Below are positions 10,883 through 11,428 of a stretch of DNA of 11,428 bases, piece after piece. The translations under genes and the position numbers were made by a program. The stretch comes from JAMCZC01 sp964364925 (GTDB taxonomy: Bacteria; Patescibacteriota; Microgenomatia; Levybacterales; UBA12049). How positions within the stretch are numbered: the first letter of the stretch is position 1; the number at the start of each line of letters is the position of its first letter. The DNA lies in contig CAYIOB010000021.1 in the NCBI GenBank assembly GCA_964364925.1, forward strand, positions 1 to 11,428, in the 5' to 3' direction. Below the pieces are notes generated by a model. The model was not told the origin of the DNA, did no database searches, and saw only the letters and a list, made by a program, of their open reading frames with translations.

Positions 10883-11428
10883 ATGAAACTTCGTTATAAA
10901 GCCGCAACAAAGACGGGTAAAATAGAACAGGGTTTAATTGACGCTAACGATATAAACGCTGCGGCTTTATATCTTCGAAGTAAAGAACTGATGCCTATTC
11001 ATATTCTAAAAGAACAGGAAAACCCCATATCTAAGCTTTTGCCGATGTTTAGCAAAGTAAAGTCCACAGACCTAATCATTTTTACAAGACAGCTTTCCTC
11101 AATGCTTTCTTCCGGTCTTACGCTAATGCGGGCCTTAGCAATTTTAAAAGATCAAGTGCAAAGCGCAGCCATGCAGGAAGTAGTAAACAGTATTATTAAC
11201 GATGTTGAAGAGGGTAAGCCTTTTTCCTCTTCAATAGCAAAATATCCGGCTGTTTTTTCGACTATCTATGTTTCCCTTATTAAAGCGGGAGAAGCGTCCG
11301 GACTCCTGGACAAGGTTCTCTCGAGACTTGCCGATAATCTTGAAAAAGAGGCAAAGCTAAAAGGCACGATAAAATCCGCGCTTATGTATCCTGTCATAGT
11401 AATAATTCTTATGGTTGTGGTTATGTTT
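10883..11428 (+). CDS. pilC: Type IV pilus inner-membrane platform protein PilC (GspF family), N-terminal part
   Basis: The first 182 codons are present; the gene runs off the window. PilC is the polytopic membrane platform on which PilB and PilT act. The start MKLRYKAATKTGKIEQGLIDANDINAA is the usual family opening, a short domain with LRSKELMPIHI. It is followed by the first T2SSF domain: LIIFTRQLSSMLSSGLTLMRAL (about 63-86), VEEGKPFSSSIAKYPAVFSTIYVSLIKAGEASGLLDKVLSRLADNLE, and the beginning of the first membrane helix (MYPVIVIILMVVVMF) at the window edge. It is 3 nt downstream of pilT. The platform protein of a secretion system is the only real alternative, and the pilB-pilT context argues against it. 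Confidence 0.93.
   Translation, partial: MKLRYKAATKTGKIEQGLIDANDINAAALYLRSKELMPIHILKEQENPISKLLPMFSKVKSTDLIIFTRQLSSMLSSGLTLMRALAILKDQVQSAAMQEVVNSIINDVEEGKPFSSSIAKYPAVFSTIYVSLIKAGEASGLLDKVLSRLADNLEKEAKLKGTIKSALMYPVIVIILMVVVMF

Noticed and set aside
1..11428. Recoded TGA (as in SR1/Gracilibacteria)
   Set aside because: No gene needs TGA read-through, and TGA ends the RHH and 139-aa genes, each right beside an array repeat.

Overview
The window suggests a low-GC member of the Candidate Phyla Radiation (Patescibacteria), possibly of the Microgenomates type. This is an inference. It rests on a small holB lacking the usual N-terminal length, type IV pilus motor genes, a REP-associated transposase, short degenerate intergenic repeats, and near-absent Shine-Dalgarno sites: most starts lie only 6-15 nt after a -10 box. 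TGA is used as a normal stop, so the standard code applies.

Layout. 1-1228 (-) is the N-terminal part of gyrB. 1364-1420 holds a 15-bp-arm perfect palindrome overlapping a near-consensus promoter. That promoter drives an AT-rich two-gene unit at 1430-3198 (+): an AAA_15-type ATPase and a RloB/AbiLii-like protein, probably an anti-phage pair. 3221-7189 is an array of small one-gene units. 7156-7809 (-) is holB. 7994-11428 (+) is pilB, pilT and the start of pilC.

The array is the main point of interest. A 17-nt sequence, TCAAAACCAAATTTTCC, occurs nine times with small variations, plus one truncated copy. It is always in the same orientation, although the genes between copies point both ways. 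Copies delimit units of about 130-740 bp, each with at most one gene: an RHH regulator, a duplicated non-coding segment, a RAYT transposase, and six small proteins I do not recognise. Copies sit between convergent genes as well as upstream of genes, so the repeat is not simply a promoter element, although it supplies a -35 hexamer to several minus-strand genes. The copy nearest holB lies inside the holB coding sequence, where it encodes the ENLVLS stretch typical of the delta-prime C-terminus. Several other copies, read in the holB frame, also reach a stop within a few codons. My leading hypothesis is a site-specific, integron-like cassette array whose attachment core is the 3' end of holB. 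No recombinase for it is visible in this window.

How the genes fit together: gyrB and holB are replication housekeeping, and pilB-pilT-pilC power and anchor a type IV pilus used for adhesion, twitching or DNA uptake. The central 6 kb is accessory DNA (defence pair, transposase, orphan cassettes) lodged between these conserved blocks.
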